Part shown: positions 8,374 through 17,408 of the stretch, piece after piece | Numbering within the stretch: position 1 is the first letter of the stretch | How the letters are laid out: every line of letters starts with the position of its first letter | From: Streptomyces sp. ISL-94 | GTDB lineage: Bacteria; Actinomycetota; Actinomycetes; Streptomycetales; Streptomycetaceae | DNA: 56,758 nucleotides | Reading direction: 5' to 3' | Assembly (NCBI RefSeq): GCF_018614075.1 | Contig: NZ_JAGGOZ010000068.1 | Coordinates: 1-56,758 of the forward strand | Program-made: the position numbers and the translations under genes | The notes under the pieces: model-generated | Database searches by the model: none | What the model was told of the DNA's origin: nothing | The model's input: the letters and a program-made list of their open reading frames with translations, nothing else

Positions 8374-8468
8374 CTGTATCCATCGGGTGTGCTCGGTGCT
8401 ATGCCCTCCCGGCCCCTCGGGAGGCGGCCCCGCAGCACCGCTCTGCTTCAGCCAGGAGGTGCCTTCCG

Positions 8469-8783
8469 ATGGCACAGGCCATGCGACGCCAGTCCGACAT
8501 CTCGCTGCTCGCGACGGACGGCAAGCCCCACCCGCTCCAGGACACCCTGCTCGCGATCACCCTCGTCCTCGGCGCCGTGGCGTTCGTCACGGCGTTCTTC
8601 CACAACCTGCACCTGATCAGCTCGTGGACAGGGCTCCTCGGGATCCTGACCGGCGCGTACGGACAGTTCGTCTCCGTCACGACACGCGAGCGCTTCGCGC
8701 TGATCATCGGCCTTGGCGCTGCTGCCATCGGCTTCTTCCTCGGAATGGCGCACGGCGGCCTCTTCGGCGGCTGGCTGGGCTGA
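8469..8783 (+). CDS. Small integral membrane protein of unknown function
   Basis: A 104-aa protein with a charged cytoplasmic N-terminus (MAQAMRRQSDIS) and three hydrophobic segments, TLLAITLVLGAVAFVTAFF, SWTGLLGILTGAYGQFVSV and ALIIGLGAAAIGFFLGMAHG, so three transmembrane helices are likely. AGGAGGTG stands about 8 nt before the ATG. Similar small proteins are found next to femX in other streptomycetes, from general knowledge of the locus. The function is unknown; a role in the envelope is suggested only by the neighbours. Confidence 0.8.
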   Translation: MAQAMRRQSDISLLATDGKPHPLQDTLLAITLVLGAVAFVTAFFHNLHLISSWTGLLGILTGAYGQFVSVTTRERFALIIGLGAAAIGFFLGMAHGGLFGGWLG

Positions 8784-8916
8784 CCGGGGGAACCTCCGCG
8801 ACGGGGCGCCGGCCTCCCACCGGCCCAGGTACCGGCCTGTCCCCCAGATGGGTGGCGCCTCTGTCGCAGTAGGCTTCGCGCCATAGCCAGCGAAGCCGCC
8901 GGAGGAGACACCCCGC

Positions 8917-10035
8917 ATGAGCCTGTCCCTGAGCACCATCAGCCGAGAGCAGCACCTGGCCTACCTCCAGAGCCTGCCTTCGGCTAGCCACTGCCAGGTC
9001 CCGGCATGGGCCGACGTCAAGAACGAGTGGCGCTCGGAGAACCTCGGCTGGTTCGACAAGTCCGGTGAACTCGTCGGGGTCGCGCTCGTGTTGTACCGCC
9101 AGCTGCCCAAGGTGAAGCGGTACCTCGCGTACCTCCCCGAGGGCCCGGTCATCAACTGGTACGCCCCGAATCTGGAGGAGTGGCTCCAGCCGATGCTGGC
9201 CCACCTCAAGAACCAGGGCGCCTTCACCGTGAAGATGGGCCCGCCGGTCGTCATCCGCCGCTGGAACGCGGCCGCCATCAAGGCCGGCATCCAGGACCCG
9301 GAGGTCAAGCGCCTGCGCGACGTGGAGGCCTCGGTCATCGAACCCCGCGCCTTCGAGGTGTCCGACAAGCTGCGCCGTATGGGCTGGCAGCAGGCGGAGG
9401 ACGGCGGCGCCGGCTTCGGCGACGTCCAGCCCCGCTACGTCTTCCAGGTGCCGCTGGCGAACCGCTCGCTGGACGACGTCCTCAAGGGCTTCAACCAGCT
9501 GTGGCGCCGCAACATCAAGAAGGCCGAGAAGGCCGGCGTCGAGGTCGTCCAGGGCGGTTACGAGGACCTGCCGACCTGGCAGCACCTGTACGAGATCACG
9601 GCCGAGCGCGACAAGTTCCGTCCGCGCCCGCTCAGCTACTTCCAGCGCCAGTGGACGGCCCTCAACTCCGAGGACCCCAACCGGATGCGCCTCTACATCG
9701 CGAAGCACGAGGGGGAGCCGCTGGCCGCCGCCACGATGCTCACCGTCGGCCAGCACGTCTGGTACTCGTACGGCGCCTCCGCCAACCACAAGCGCGAGGT
9801 ACGGCCCTCGAACGCCATGCAGTGGCGCATGCTGCGCGACTCCTACGCGCTGGGTGCCGGCGTCTACGACCTGCGCGGCATCTCTGACACGCTGGACGAG
9901 AACGACCACCTGTTCGGTCTGATCCAGTTCAAGGTCGGCACGGGCGGCGAGGCCGTCGAGTACGTCGGCGAGTGGGACTTCCCGCTCAACAAGATGCTGC
10001 ACAAGGCGCTCGACATCTACATGTCGCGTCGCTGA
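8917..10035 (+). CDS. femX: FemX-like peptidoglycan branch aminoacyltransferase (FemABX family)
   Basis: A 372-aa FemABX-family protein. These use aminoacyl-tRNA to add the first branch residue (glycine in S. coelicolor) to the lysine or diaminopimelate side chain of lipid II. Two GNAT-like lobes are visible: an N-terminal one with PAWADVKNEWRSENLGWF and YLAYLPEGPVINW, and a C-terminal one with YVFQVPLANRSLDDVLKGFNQLWRRNIKKAEKAG, the typical KxxRxNIKKA helix, then YSYGASANHKREVRPSNAMQWRML. GGAGGAG precedes the ATG. It is followed after 64 nt by an alanine-racemase-like gene. The FemX role is inferred from synteny and family. Confidence 0.92.
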   Translation: MSLSLSTISREQHLAYLQSLPSASHCQVPAWADVKNEWRSENLGWFDKSGELVGVALVLYRQLPKVKRYLAYLPEGPVINWYAPNLEEWLQPMLAHLKNQGAFTVKMGPPVVIRRWNAAAIKAGIQDPEVKRLRDVEASVIEPRAFEVSDKLRRMGWQQAEDGGAGFGDVQPRYVFQVPLANRSLDDVLKGFNQLWRRNIKKAEKAGVEVVQGGYEDLPTWQHLYEITAERDKFRPRPLSYFQRQWTALNSEDPNRMRLYIAKHEGEPLAAATMLTVGQHVWYSYGASANHKREVRPSNAMQWRMLRDSYALGAGVYDLRGISDTLDENDHLFGLIQFKVGTGGEAVEYVGEWDFPLNKMLHKALDIYMSRR

Positions 10036-10099
10036 CCCCCTACCCACCCACCCACGCACCGCTGCACCCGCAGCTTTTCAGGAGAGGTTCCGGACGGGC

Positions 10100-11131
10100 A
10101 TGGCGCTCACGCTCTACGTCGACACCGCGCGCTGGCGTGCGCACCAGAAGCAGATCCAGGACCGGTTCCCCGGGATGATCCCGGTCTGCAAGGGCAACGG
10201 CTACGGCTTCGGCCACGAGCGGCTGTGCGAGGAGGCGACCCGGCTGGGCGCCGACGTACTGGCCGTCGGGACGACGTACGAGGCGGCGAGCATCAAGGAC
10301 TGGTTCGGCGGCGACCTGCTCGTCCTCACCCCGTTCCGGCGGGGCGAGGACCCGGTGCCGCTGCCGGACCGGGTGATCCGCTCGGTGTCCTCGCTGGACG
10401 GGGTCCGCGGCCTGGTCGGCGCCCGGGTGGTCATCGAGTGCATGAGCTCGATGCGCCGCCACGGCGTCTCCGAGCAGGACCTGGGGCAGCTCCACGCGGC
10501 GATCGAGGACGTCCGGCTGGAGGGCTTCGCCCTGCACCTGCCGCTGGACCGCCCGGACGGCTCGGACGCCGTCGAGGAGGTCATCGGCTGGATGGACCGG
10601 CTGCGCGCGGCCCGGCTGCCGCTGCACACCATGTTCGTCAGCCACCTCCGGGCCGAGGAACTGGCCCGGCTCCAGCAGCAGTTCCCGCAGACCCGCTTCC
10701 GTGCCCGCATCGGCACGCGGCTGTGGCTGGGCGACCACGAGGCCACCGAGTACCGCGGTGCGGTCCTCGACGTCACGCGCGTGGCCAAGGGCGACCGCTT
10801 CGGCTACCGCCAGCAGAAGGCCGCCTCCGACGGCTGGCTGGTCGTGGTGGCCGGCGGTACGTCGCACGGGGTGGGCCTGGAGGCCCCCAAGGCCCTCCAC
10901 GGCGTGATGCCGCGCGCCAAGGGCGTTGCCCGTGCGGGCCTGGCCACGGTCAACCGGAACCTGTCGCCGTTCGTGTGGGCGGGCAAGCAGCGCTGGTTCG
11001 CCGAGCCGCCGCACATGCAGGTGTCGATCCTGTTCGTGCCGTCGGACTCACCCGAGCCCAAGGTCGGCGACGAGCTCGTGGCGCACCTGCGCCACACCAC
11101 GACGCAGTTCGACCGGGTGCTCGACGCCTGA
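10100..11131 (+). CDS. Alanine racemase-like PLP enzyme
   Basis: A 343-aa fold-type III PLP protein related to alanine racemase. The PLP lysine is likely Lys31 in PVCKGNGYGFG, and the TIM-barrel core follows with ADVLAVGTTYEA. The usual C-terminal Alr dimer-interface tyrosine motif is not evident; instead the tail carries WLVVVAGGTSHGVGLEAP. It therefore belongs to the actinobacterial group found beside femX rather than the housekeeping Alr. AGGAGAGGT precedes the ATG. Substrate and true activity are uncertain; an amino-acid racemase serving cell-wall synthesis is a reasonable guess. Confidence 0.82.
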   Translation: MALTLYVDTARWRAHQKQIQDRFPGMIPVCKGNGYGFGHERLCEEATRLGADVLAVGTTYEAASIKDWFGGDLLVLTPFRRGEDPVPLPDRVIRSVSSLDGVRGLVGARVVIECMSSMRRHGVSEQDLGQLHAAIEDVRLEGFALHLPLDRPDGSDAVEEVIGWMDRLRAARLPLHTMFVSHLRAEELARLQQQFPQTRFRARIGTRLWLGDHEATEYRGAVLDVTRVAKGDRFGYRQQKAASDGWLVVVAGGTSHGVGLEAPKALHGVMPRAKGVARAGLATVNRNLSPFVWAGKQRWFAEPPHMQVSILFVPSDSPEPKVGDELVAHLRHTTTQFDRVLDA

Positions 11132-11140
11132 TCCGCTCCG

Positions 11141-11159
11141 GGCCGGTCCACGACCGGCC
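11141..11159. terminator. Bidirectional hairpin between convergent genes
   Basis: GGCCGGTC and GACCGGCC flank a 3-nt loop in the 35-nt gap between the converging racemase-like and GT87 genes. There is no T tract. Confidence 0.5.
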
Positions 11160-11166
11160 GGCCCGG

Positions 11167-12627
11167 TCAGTCCCTGGGGCTCGTGCCCCAGTCGACCCGC
11201 TGTCCGTCCGAGGGCGTCGCGTACCGCGGCGCCCTCGCCGCGTCCGACAGCACGAACACGTCCTCGGCCCCGTCCAGGACACCGCCGGACGGGTCGTCCG
11301 AGCCGTCCCGGCGTACGACGTCCCGCTCGGGCATCAGGATGTCGCGGACGATGACCGCGCACAGGTAGACGGTGGCCAGCAGGTGGGCCGTGATCGCCAG
11401 CTGGTAGCCCTCGACGGGCAGTCCCTGGTGCTTGTCCCCGCTGGTCGTGTAGGCCAGGTAGAACCAGATCCCGAGGAAGTGCAGGACCTCGCCGGCCTGC
11501 CAGATCAGGAAGTCCCGCCAGCGCGGCCGGGCCAGCGCGGCGAGCGGGATGAGCCACAGCACGTACTGCGGTGAGTAGACCTTGTTCGCCAGGATGAAGA
11601 CGGCGACGACCAGGAAGGCCAGCTGCGCGAAGCGGGGCCGCCGGGGGGCGGTCAGGGTGAGCAGTCCGATCGCCCCGCACAGGAGCAGCGTCAGCCCCGT
11701 CGCGTACGTGTTGGCGTCTTCCAGGGGGTTGCCGGAGCGCTGGGAGATCAGCAGCCACACGGAGCCGAAGTCGATGGGGCGTTCCTGGCTGAAGGTGTAG
11801 AACTTCGTCCAGCCCTCCCAGGCGAAGGCCATGACGGGCAGGTTGACCACCAGCCACGCTCCGGCCGCGCCGAGGGCGGCGGCGCCGAAGTCCCGCCACT
11901 TGCCGGCCCGCCAGCAGAGCACGAACAACACCCCGAGCAGCAGGACGGGATAGAGCTTCGCGGCGGTCGCCAGGCCGATGAAGACGCCGAAGAGGACCGT
12001 CCGGCCGCGTGACCACATGAGCATCCCCGCGGCGGTCAGGGCGATGGCCAGCAGGTCCCAGTTGATCGTCGCGGTGAGCGCGAAGGCCGGCGCGAGGGCG
12101 AAGAGCAGGGCGTCCCAGGGGCGGCGGCGGTGGGTGCGGGCCACGCACACGGCGATGACCGACGCGCAGGCCATCAGCATGCCCGTGTTGACCATCCAGT
12201 ACATCTGTTCGCGGTGCTGCATGGAGCCGCTGCCCGGGGTCAGCCAGGAGGCGATCTCCATGAAGAGCCCGGTGAGCACCGGGTACTCCAGGTACTCCAT
12301 GTCGCCGGGCAGCCGGTCGAAGTAGGGCGTGAGATTGTCGGCGAAGCCGCGCACCGCGTACAGGTGCGGGATGTCGGAGTAGCAGGCGTGGGTGTACTGC
12401 GAGCCCGCTCCCCGGAACCACGCCCAGTCGTAGCAGGGCAGCTTCTGCACCATGCCCAGGGCGAACATGCCGATGGCGATGAGGGCCACCACGCGGACGG
12501 GCCCCAGCCAGTGGCCGCCCAGCCGGGCGTAGCGGCCGAGCGGGCCACCGATGAACTCACTGCCGGCCGCCGCGACCTCGTCCTGCCGGGTGGGCAGTAC
12601 GGGGCGGTCCTCGTGCACCTTGGTCAT
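11167..12627 (-). CDS. GT87-family polyprenol-phosphate-dependent mannosyltransferase-like membrane protein
   Basis: A 486-aa multi-pass membrane protein of the GT-C/GT87 type. About ten hydrophobic helices are seen, from VRVVALIAIGMFALGMV to LAITAHLLATVYLCAVIV. The first extracytoplasmic loop after helix 1 is aromatic and acidic (PCYDWAWFRGAG and LEYPVLTGLFMEI), as in actinobacterial mannosyltransferases that use polyprenyl-phosphate-mannose. The tail is charged and cytoplasmic. ATG 12627 is preferred to 12657 because AGGATGAG stands before it and 12657 lies inside the upstream terminator. The acceptor (lipomannan, glycoprotein or other) is unknown. Confidence 0.82.
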   Translation of the reverse strand: MTKVHEDRPVLPTRQDEVAAAGSEFIGGPLGRYARLGGHWLGPVRVVALIAIGMFALGMVQKLPCYDWAWFRGAGSQYTHACYSDIPHLYAVRGFADNLTPYFDRLPGDMEYLEYPVLTGLFMEIASWLTPGSGSMQHREQMYWMVNTGMLMACASVIAVCVARTHRRRPWDALLFALAPAFALTATINWDLLAIALTAAGMLMWSRGRTVLFGVFIGLATAAKLYPVLLLGVLFVLCWRAGKWRDFGAAALGAAGAWLVVNLPVMAFAWEGWTKFYTFSQERPIDFGSVWLLISQRSGNPLEDANTYATGLTLLLCGAIGLLTLTAPRRPRFAQLAFLVVAVFILANKVYSPQYVLWLIPLAALARPRWRDFLIWQAGEVLHFLGIWFYLAYTTSGDKHQGLPVEGYQLAITAHLLATVYLCAVIVRDILMPERDVVRRDGSDDPSGGVLDGAEDVFVLSDAARAPRYATPSDGQRVDWGTSPRD

Positions 12628-12658
12628 GGGCTCATCCTGCCGTACGGGGCCGGACATG

Positions 12659-12697
12659 GGGGGAAGGCCGTCGCACCGGGTGCGACGGCCTTCCCCC
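12659..12697 (-). terminator. Strong terminator downstream of the PBP gene
   Basis: A perfect 19-bp stem (arms 12659-12677 and 12679-12697, nominal 1-nt centre, in practice a loop of 3 nt or more) lies 18 nt after the PBP stop and upstream of the GT87 start. It is one of the longest perfect hairpins in the window. Confidence 0.85.
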
Positions 12698-12714
12698 AGC
12701 GGTCGGCGGTCCGA

Positions 12715-15291
12715 CTACTGACTCGGTGCCAAGGTGGGCCAGCCGGTCTGGCGGCCCGGTTTGCCGCTGGTCGTCGGAGACGGCGATCCGCTGGGTCCGC
12801 CGCTGGATCCACCGTTCGTGGTGCCCTCGGTGGTCCCCGACGTGGGGTCGGGGTCGCAGTACAGCTCCCACGGCTTGCACGACGGCTTGCCGCCCTTGGA
12901 CGGGGACGGGGACGGCGGCGGGGCGGAGCTCGTCGCCGGCATCGAGGGAGTGGCGGACGGCGGCGCGACGGCCGAGGGGGTGGGGGAGGGGGCTCCGGCG
13001 GAGTCGGCGGTGACGCCGATGTCCTCGGCCTCAGGGAACGGCTTGACCGGCATGCCCTTGAGCGCCTCGCGCATGTACTCGGTCCAGATCACGGCCGGGA
13101 TGTCACCACCGTGGATGGAGTCGGTGCCACCCACGCCGTTCATGGACCTCAGTTCCTTCCCCGCGGAATTGGGGTCCGTGCGGAAGAGGGTGACGGAGGT
13201 CGCGAGCTCGGGGGTGTAGCCGACGAACCAGGCCGACTTGTTCTGGTCGGTGGTACCGGTCTTGCCCGCGGCGGGCCGGCCCAGCTTCTTGACCTTGGTG
13301 CCGGTGCCGTTCTGGACCACGTTCTCCAGGACCTTGGTGACGTTGTCGGCGATGGAGCTGTCCATGGCCCGCTCGTCCTTGGGCGCCTCGAAGCCGCTCA
13401 GGGCCTCGCCGTCCTTCTCGACTTTGGTCACGGAGAAGGGCTCGCGGTGCGTACCGGAGGCGGCGAAGGTGGCGTACGAGTCGGCCATGCGGATGGCACT
13501 CGGGGTCGAGGTGCCCAGCGCGAACGAGGCGGTGTTGTCCTTGTCCATCGAATCTTCGAGGATCCCGGTCGACTTGGCCACGTCACGCACCTTGGCGTGA
13601 CCGACGTCGAAGACGAGCTGGGCGAAGGGGACGTTGATGGACTTCTCCATCGCCTCGGTGAGGGTCACGTAGCCGTGGGCCGTGGGGCTCTCGTTCTTCT
13701 GCCGGAACGGCTTGCCGTCCTTGTCCATCAGTGGCTGGCCCTGACGGTTCTTGATCACGGTGAGGTCGTCGGCCAGGTACTTGCTGTCGGGCGAGATGCC
13801 CCGGCCCTTGGAGTTCTGGGTGCCGTACTGCATCGCCGCCGCCAGGACGTACGGCTTCCAGGTCGAGCCGACCGGGACGCCGATGGTGTTGGCGTTGTTG
13901 GTGAAGTGCTTCTGATCCCAGCCGGGCCCGCCGTACAGGGCCACGATCGCGCCGCTCTTCACGTCGACGGAGGCGGCGCCGAACTGCACGAAGGTGTCGA
14001 GGTCGGGGCGCTTCTTCTCGTCGAGGAAGTCGTTGCGGGTGTCCTCGACGGCCTTGACCAGCGCGTCCACCTTCGGCTTCTGGAAGGTGGTGTGGATCTG
14101 GTACCCGCCCAGGGCCATCTGCTCGGCGGTGATGTTCTTGGTCTTCATCACGTACTGCTTGGCCGTCTCGACCAGGTAGCCGATCTGGCCGGACATGCCG
14201 CGGGCCTGCTCGGATTCCACCCGGGCGGGGAAGTCGGAGGGCTGGTACTTGGCCCGCTCCTCCTTGGTCATCCGGCCGACCTCGACCTCGCGGTCCAGCA
14301 CCCAGGCCCAGCGCTTCCTGGCCCGGTCCTCGTTGAGGGCGGGGGTGGCCGCGGCGCCGATGCCGCCATCCGGGTTGTACAGGTTGGGGCCCTTGAGCAC
14401 GGAAGCCAGGAAGGCGCACTCGGACGGGTTCAGGTCCTGGGAGTCCTTGCCGAAGTAGGCGCGGGCCGCGGCCTGGATTCCGTAGGCGTCCCGGCCGTAG
14501 TAGGCGGTGTTCAGGTAGCCCGCGAGGACCTTGTCCTTGTCTACCGAGACGCCCAGCCTGATCGCGATGAAGAGCTCGGTGGCCTTCCGCTTGAGCGTCT
14601 GGTCCGAGTCGAGGTAGGTGTTCTTCACGTACTGCTGGGTGATCGTCGAGCCGCCCTGGGTGGAGCCGCCCGTGGCCATGTTCCACACGGCGCGGGCGAT
14701 GCCCATCGGGTCGACGCCCTTGTCCGTCTCGAAGGACTGGTTCTCCGCGGCGATCACGGCGTCCCTCATCGACCGGGGGATCTTGTCGATGGTCACGATC
14801 TGCCGGTTCATCGAGCCGCCGGTCGCGACCATCTGGCTGCCGTCCTCCCAGAAGAAGACGTTGTTCTGCGCCTGGGCCGCCTTGTTCGGGTCGGGTGTGT
14901 TGACCATGGCGATGCCGACACCGGCTCCGGCCGTGATGATCGCGAAGAAGCCCAGGACCGTACCGCCGACGAACTTCCAGGACGGTACGAAGCGCTTCCA
15001 GCCGTCCCGGTCGGACCGCGGGTAGTTGATGAGCCGCTTGTCCGGGCGGCCCGAGCCGCGCGCGGCCTTGGCGGAGCCGCGTCCGCGGCCCGTGGAACCT
15101 CTCTGTGCGGCCCGGCGGGCCCCGGCTCTGCTCCCCTGCGCGGAACGTTCCGCATAGGAGCCGCTGGGCGACGCGGTGGGGACGTCACGTCCGGCCTCGG
15201 CGCCCCGGCCGGGGCGCTGCTGGGCGGCCCGGCGGGCCGAGGCTCGCCCACCACCCTGGGGCTGCGGCGGTTTACGGCGGTGCTCGCTCAT
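12715..15291 (-). CDS. Bifunctional (class A) penicillin-binding protein
   Basis: An 858-aa class A PBP that polymerises and crosslinks peptidoglycan outside the membrane. Order: a ~95-residue Arg/Ala/Gly-rich cytoplasmic tail, one transmembrane helix (VGGTVLGFFAIITAGAGVGIAM), a GT51 glycosyltransferase domain with AAENQSFETDKGVD and GGSTITQQYVKN, then the transpeptidase with SxxK as GSTWKPY (about residue 473), SxN as KSINVPF and KTG as GKTGTTDQ (about residue 675). The C-terminal ~120 residues are a Pro/Ser/Thr-rich low-complexity tail without a visible PASTA domain. All catalytic motifs are intact. Confidence 0.96.
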   Translation of the reverse strand: MSEHRRKPPQPQGGGRASARRAAQQRPGRGAEAGRDVPTASPSGSYAERSAQGSRAGARRAAQRGSTGRGRGSAKAARGSGRPDKRLINYPRSDRDGWKRFVPSWKFVGGTVLGFFAIITAGAGVGIAMVNTPDPNKAAQAQNNVFFWEDGSQMVATGGSMNRQIVTIDKIPRSMRDAVIAAENQSFETDKGVDPMGIARAVWNMATGGSTQGGSTITQQYVKNTYLDSDQTLKRKATELFIAIRLGVSVDKDKVLAGYLNTAYYGRDAYGIQAAARAYFGKDSQDLNPSECAFLASVLKGPNLYNPDGGIGAAATPALNEDRARKRWAWVLDREVEVGRMTKEERAKYQPSDFPARVESEQARGMSGQIGYLVETAKQYVMKTKNITAEQMALGGYQIHTTFQKPKVDALVKAVEDTRNDFLDEKKRPDLDTFVQFGAASVDVKSGAIVALYGGPGWDQKHFTNNANTIGVPVGSTWKPYVLAAAMQYGTQNSKGRGISPDSKYLADDLTVIKNRQGQPLMDKDGKPFRQKNESPTAHGYVTLTEAMEKSINVPFAQLVFDVGHAKVRDVAKSTGILEDSMDKDNTASFALGTSTPSAIRMADSYATFAASGTHREPFSVTKVEKDGEALSGFEAPKDERAMDSSIADNVTKVLENVVQNGTGTKVKKLGRPAAGKTGTTDQNKSAWFVGYTPELATSVTLFRTDPNSAGKELRSMNGVGGTDSIHGGDIPAVIWTEYMREALKGMPVKPFPEAEDIGVTADSAGAPSPTPSAVAPPSATPSMPATSSAPPPSPSPSKGGKPSCKPWELYCDPDPTSGTTEGTTNGGSSGGPSGSPSPTTSGKPGRQTGWPTLAPSQ

Positions 15292-15565
15292 CGAACGACT
15301 ACTCCTCGGGCAGGCGAGTGGCCTGGAAGCGGCAGGTGAATTCCGGTTCCCCCGGTGTCATGGCGCACAGACTACGCACGGTCAAAACCCCAACAGTGCC
15401 GAAGTTCACCCCAAATCAGGCAACTTGCCTCGTACGAATTGGTGATGTGACGCCGGTCACCACGTCCCCACTTGTCGTCGGCCCCGACCCGTTCTATCGT
15501 CTGGATGTATCGAGCCGATACATCAGCTCGGTATAAAGACTCAGTGTCGGAGGAGAGGCAGGCGG
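15292..15565. other. Divergent PBP/padR intergenic region
   Basis: This 274-nt stretch holds the PBP upstream region and, at its right end, the padR promoter with a palindrome. Its left part is relatively A/T-rich. No gene was seen. Confidence 0.5.
15505..15537 (+). promoter_or_regulatory. padR promoter with palindromic operator
   Basis: ATGTATCG-agc-CGATACAT (15505-15523) is a perfect 8-bp inverted repeat ending 8 nt before TATAAA (15532-15537), which lies 28 nt before the padR ATG. The position over the -35/spacer region and the ATGT...ACAT ends fit a PadR-family autoregulatory operator. Confidence 0.6.
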
Positions 15566-16168
15566 ATGAGCAGACGCTCAGGCATCCTCGAATTCGCCGT
15601 CCTCGGCCTGCTTCGCGAATCCCCCATGCACGGCTACGAGCTGCGGAAGCGGCTCAACACGTCACTGGGGGTGTTCAGGGCCTTCAGCTACGGGACGCTC
15701 TATCCCTGCCTCAAGACGCTGGTCGCCAACGGCTGGTTGATCGAAGAGCCGGGCAACGCCCCGGAAGACGCTCTCGCCGCTTCACTCGCAGGGCGCCGCG
15801 CCAAGATCGTCTATCGGTTGACGGCCGCGGGCAAGGAGCACTTCGAGGAGCTCCTCTCCCACACCGGCCCCGACACCTGGGAGGACGAGTCCTTCGCCGC
15901 CCGCTTCGCCTTCTTCGGTCAGACCGAGCGAGAAGTGCGCATGCGGGTACTGGAGGGCCGCCGCAGCCGGCTGGAGGAGCGCCTGGAGAAGATGCGCGCC
16001 TCACTGGCCCGCACGCGAGAGCGCCTCGACGACTACACGCTCGAGCTGCAGCGACACGGCATGGAGTCCGTGGAGCGCGAAGTGCGCTGGCTGAACGAGC
16101 TCATCGAGAGCGAGCGGGCGGGACGGGATCAGAGACGACCCGGCCCATCCGACGACACCGCAAAATGA
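15566..16168 (+). CDS. PadR family transcriptional regulator
   Basis: A 200-aa PadR-type regulator. The N-terminal winged helix is clear: GILEFAVLGLLRESPMHGYELRKRLNTSLGVFRAFSYGTLYPCLKTLVANGWL, and the wing reads AKIVYRLTAAGKEHFEELL. A long C-terminal helical domain (Vir_Tif-type dimerisation) follows, rich in Arg/Glu. GGAGGAGAGGC precedes the ATG. A perfect palindrome overlaps its promoter, suggesting autorepression. Ino1 starts 49 nt downstream, separated by a hairpin; in other streptomycetes PadR and inositol-phosphate synthase are also adjacent. Confidence 0.93.
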   Translation: MSRRSGILEFAVLGLLRESPMHGYELRKRLNTSLGVFRAFSYGTLYPCLKTLVANGWLIEEPGNAPEDALAASLAGRRAKIVYRLTAAGKEHFEELLSHTGPDTWEDESFAARFAFFGQTEREVRMRVLEGRRSRLEERLEKMRASLARTRERLDDYTLELQRHGMESVEREVRWLNELIESERAGRDQRRPGPSDDTAK

Positions 16169-16189
16169 GGCCTGCATCTCGCAGGCCTC
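16167..16189 (+). terminator. Hairpin between padR and ino1
   Basis: GAGGCCTGC and GCAGGCCTC flank a 5-nt loop, starting in the padR stop codon and ending 28 nt before ino1. It could terminate or attenuate read-through into ino1. Confidence 0.5.
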
Positions 16190-16217
16190 GTACGAGAACA
16201 AACAGGGAGCAACCGGA

Positions 16218-17300
16218 ATGGGTTCGGTTCGCGTAGCCATCGTAGGCGTGGGCAACTGCGCCGCCTCGCTGGTGCAGGGCGTCGAGTACTACAAGGACGC
16301 CGACCCGGCGGCCAAGGTCCCCGGTCTGATGCACGTCCAGTTCGGCGACTACCACGTGCGTGACATCGAGTTCGTCGCCGCGTTCGACGTCGACGCGAAG
16401 AAGGTCGGCCTCGACCTTTCGGACGCCATCGGCGCCAGCGAGAACAACACCATCAAGATCTGCGACGTCCCGAACACCGGCGTGACCGTGCAGCGCGGCC
16501 ACACCCTGGACGGCCTGGGCAAGTACTACCGCATGACCATCGAGGAGTCCGCCGAGGCTCCGGCCGACGTGGTGCAGATCCTCAAGGACCGCCAGGTCGA
16601 CGTCCTGATCTGCTACCTGCCCGTCGGCTCCGAGGCTGCGGCGAAGTTCTACGCCCAGTGCGCCATCGACGCCAAGGTCGCCTTCGTCAACGCTCTCCCG
16701 GTCTTCATCGCCGGCACCAAGGAGTGGGCGGACAAGTTCACCGAGGCCGGTGTCCCGATCGTCGGCGACGACATCAAGTCGCAGGTCGGCGCCACCATCA
16801 CGCACCGTGTGATGGCGAAGCTGTTCGAGGACCGCGGTGTCCGTCTTGAGCGCACCATGCAGCTCAACGTCGGCGGCAACATGGACTTCAAGAACATGCT
16901 CGAGCGCGACCGCCTCGAGTCGAAGAAGATCTCCAAGACGCAGGCCGTCACCTCGCAGATCCCCGACCGTGATCTCGGCGAGAAGAACGTCCACATCGGC
17001 CCGTCCGACTACGTCGCGTGGCTCGACGACCGCAAGTGGGCCTACGTCCGCCTCGAAGGCCGCGCGTTCGGCGACGTCCCGCTGAACCTCGAGTACAAGC
17101 TCGAGGTGTGGGACTCCCCGAACTCCGCCGGTGTCATCATCGACGCCCTGCGCGCCGCGAAGATCGCCAAGGACCGCGGTATCGGCGGCCCGATCCTGTC
17201 GGCGTCCAGCTACTTCATGAAGTCCCCGCCGGTGCAGTACTTCGACGACGAGGCCTACGCGAACGTCGAGAAGTTCATCAGGGGCGAGGTCGAGCGCTAG
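16218..17300 (+). CDS. ino1: Inositol-3-phosphate synthase
   Basis: A 360-aa NAD-dependent myo-inositol-1-phosphate synthase of the short actinobacterial type, converting glucose 6-phosphate to inositol 3-phosphate for phosphatidylinositol and mycothiol. The Rossmann start is VRVAIVGVGNCAASLVQGVEYY; later family motifs are LNVGGNMDFKNML and GDVPLNLEYKLEVWDSPNSAG, with the catalytic lysines expected around RLESKKISKT. AGGGAGC precedes the ATG. A strong terminator follows. Confidence 0.96.
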   Translation: MGSVRVAIVGVGNCAASLVQGVEYYKDADPAAKVPGLMHVQFGDYHVRDIEFVAAFDVDAKKVGLDLSDAIGASENNTIKICDVPNTGVTVQRGHTLDGLGKYYRMTIEESAEAPADVVQILKDRQVDVLICYLPVGSEAAAKFYAQCAIDAKVAFVNALPVFIAGTKEWADKFTEAGVPIVGDDIKSQVGATITHRVMAKLFEDRGVRLERTMQLNVGGNMDFKNMLERDRLESKKISKTQAVTSQIPDRDLGEKNVHIGPSDYVAWLDDRKWAYVRLEGRAFGDVPLNLEYKLEVWDSPNSAGVIIDALRAAKIAKDRGIGGPILSASSYFMKSPPVQYFDDEAYANVEKFIRGEVER

Positions 17301-17350
17301 CCGAACCCCCCAAGGGTCCCAGCGGACACCTGGACTTAGGCTGTTCTTCC

Positions 17351-17389
17351 GCGGAGGGTCCCCGGGCAATGTGTCCGGGGACCCTCCGC
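17351..17389 (+). terminator. Terminator of ino1
   Basis: A perfect 15-bp stem (GCGGAGGGTCCCCGG with its complement at 17375-17389) around a 9-nt loop, 50 nt after the ino1 stop and 19 nt before the MFS start. Confidence 0.85.
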
Positions 17390-17408
17390 GTATGTGACCC
17401 TTGCCCAC

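Noticed and set aside
12130..15339. 1069-aa plus-strand open frame opposite the PBP and GT87 genes
   Set aside because: Opposite a PBP with intact catalytic motifs; composition is that of an antisense shadow.
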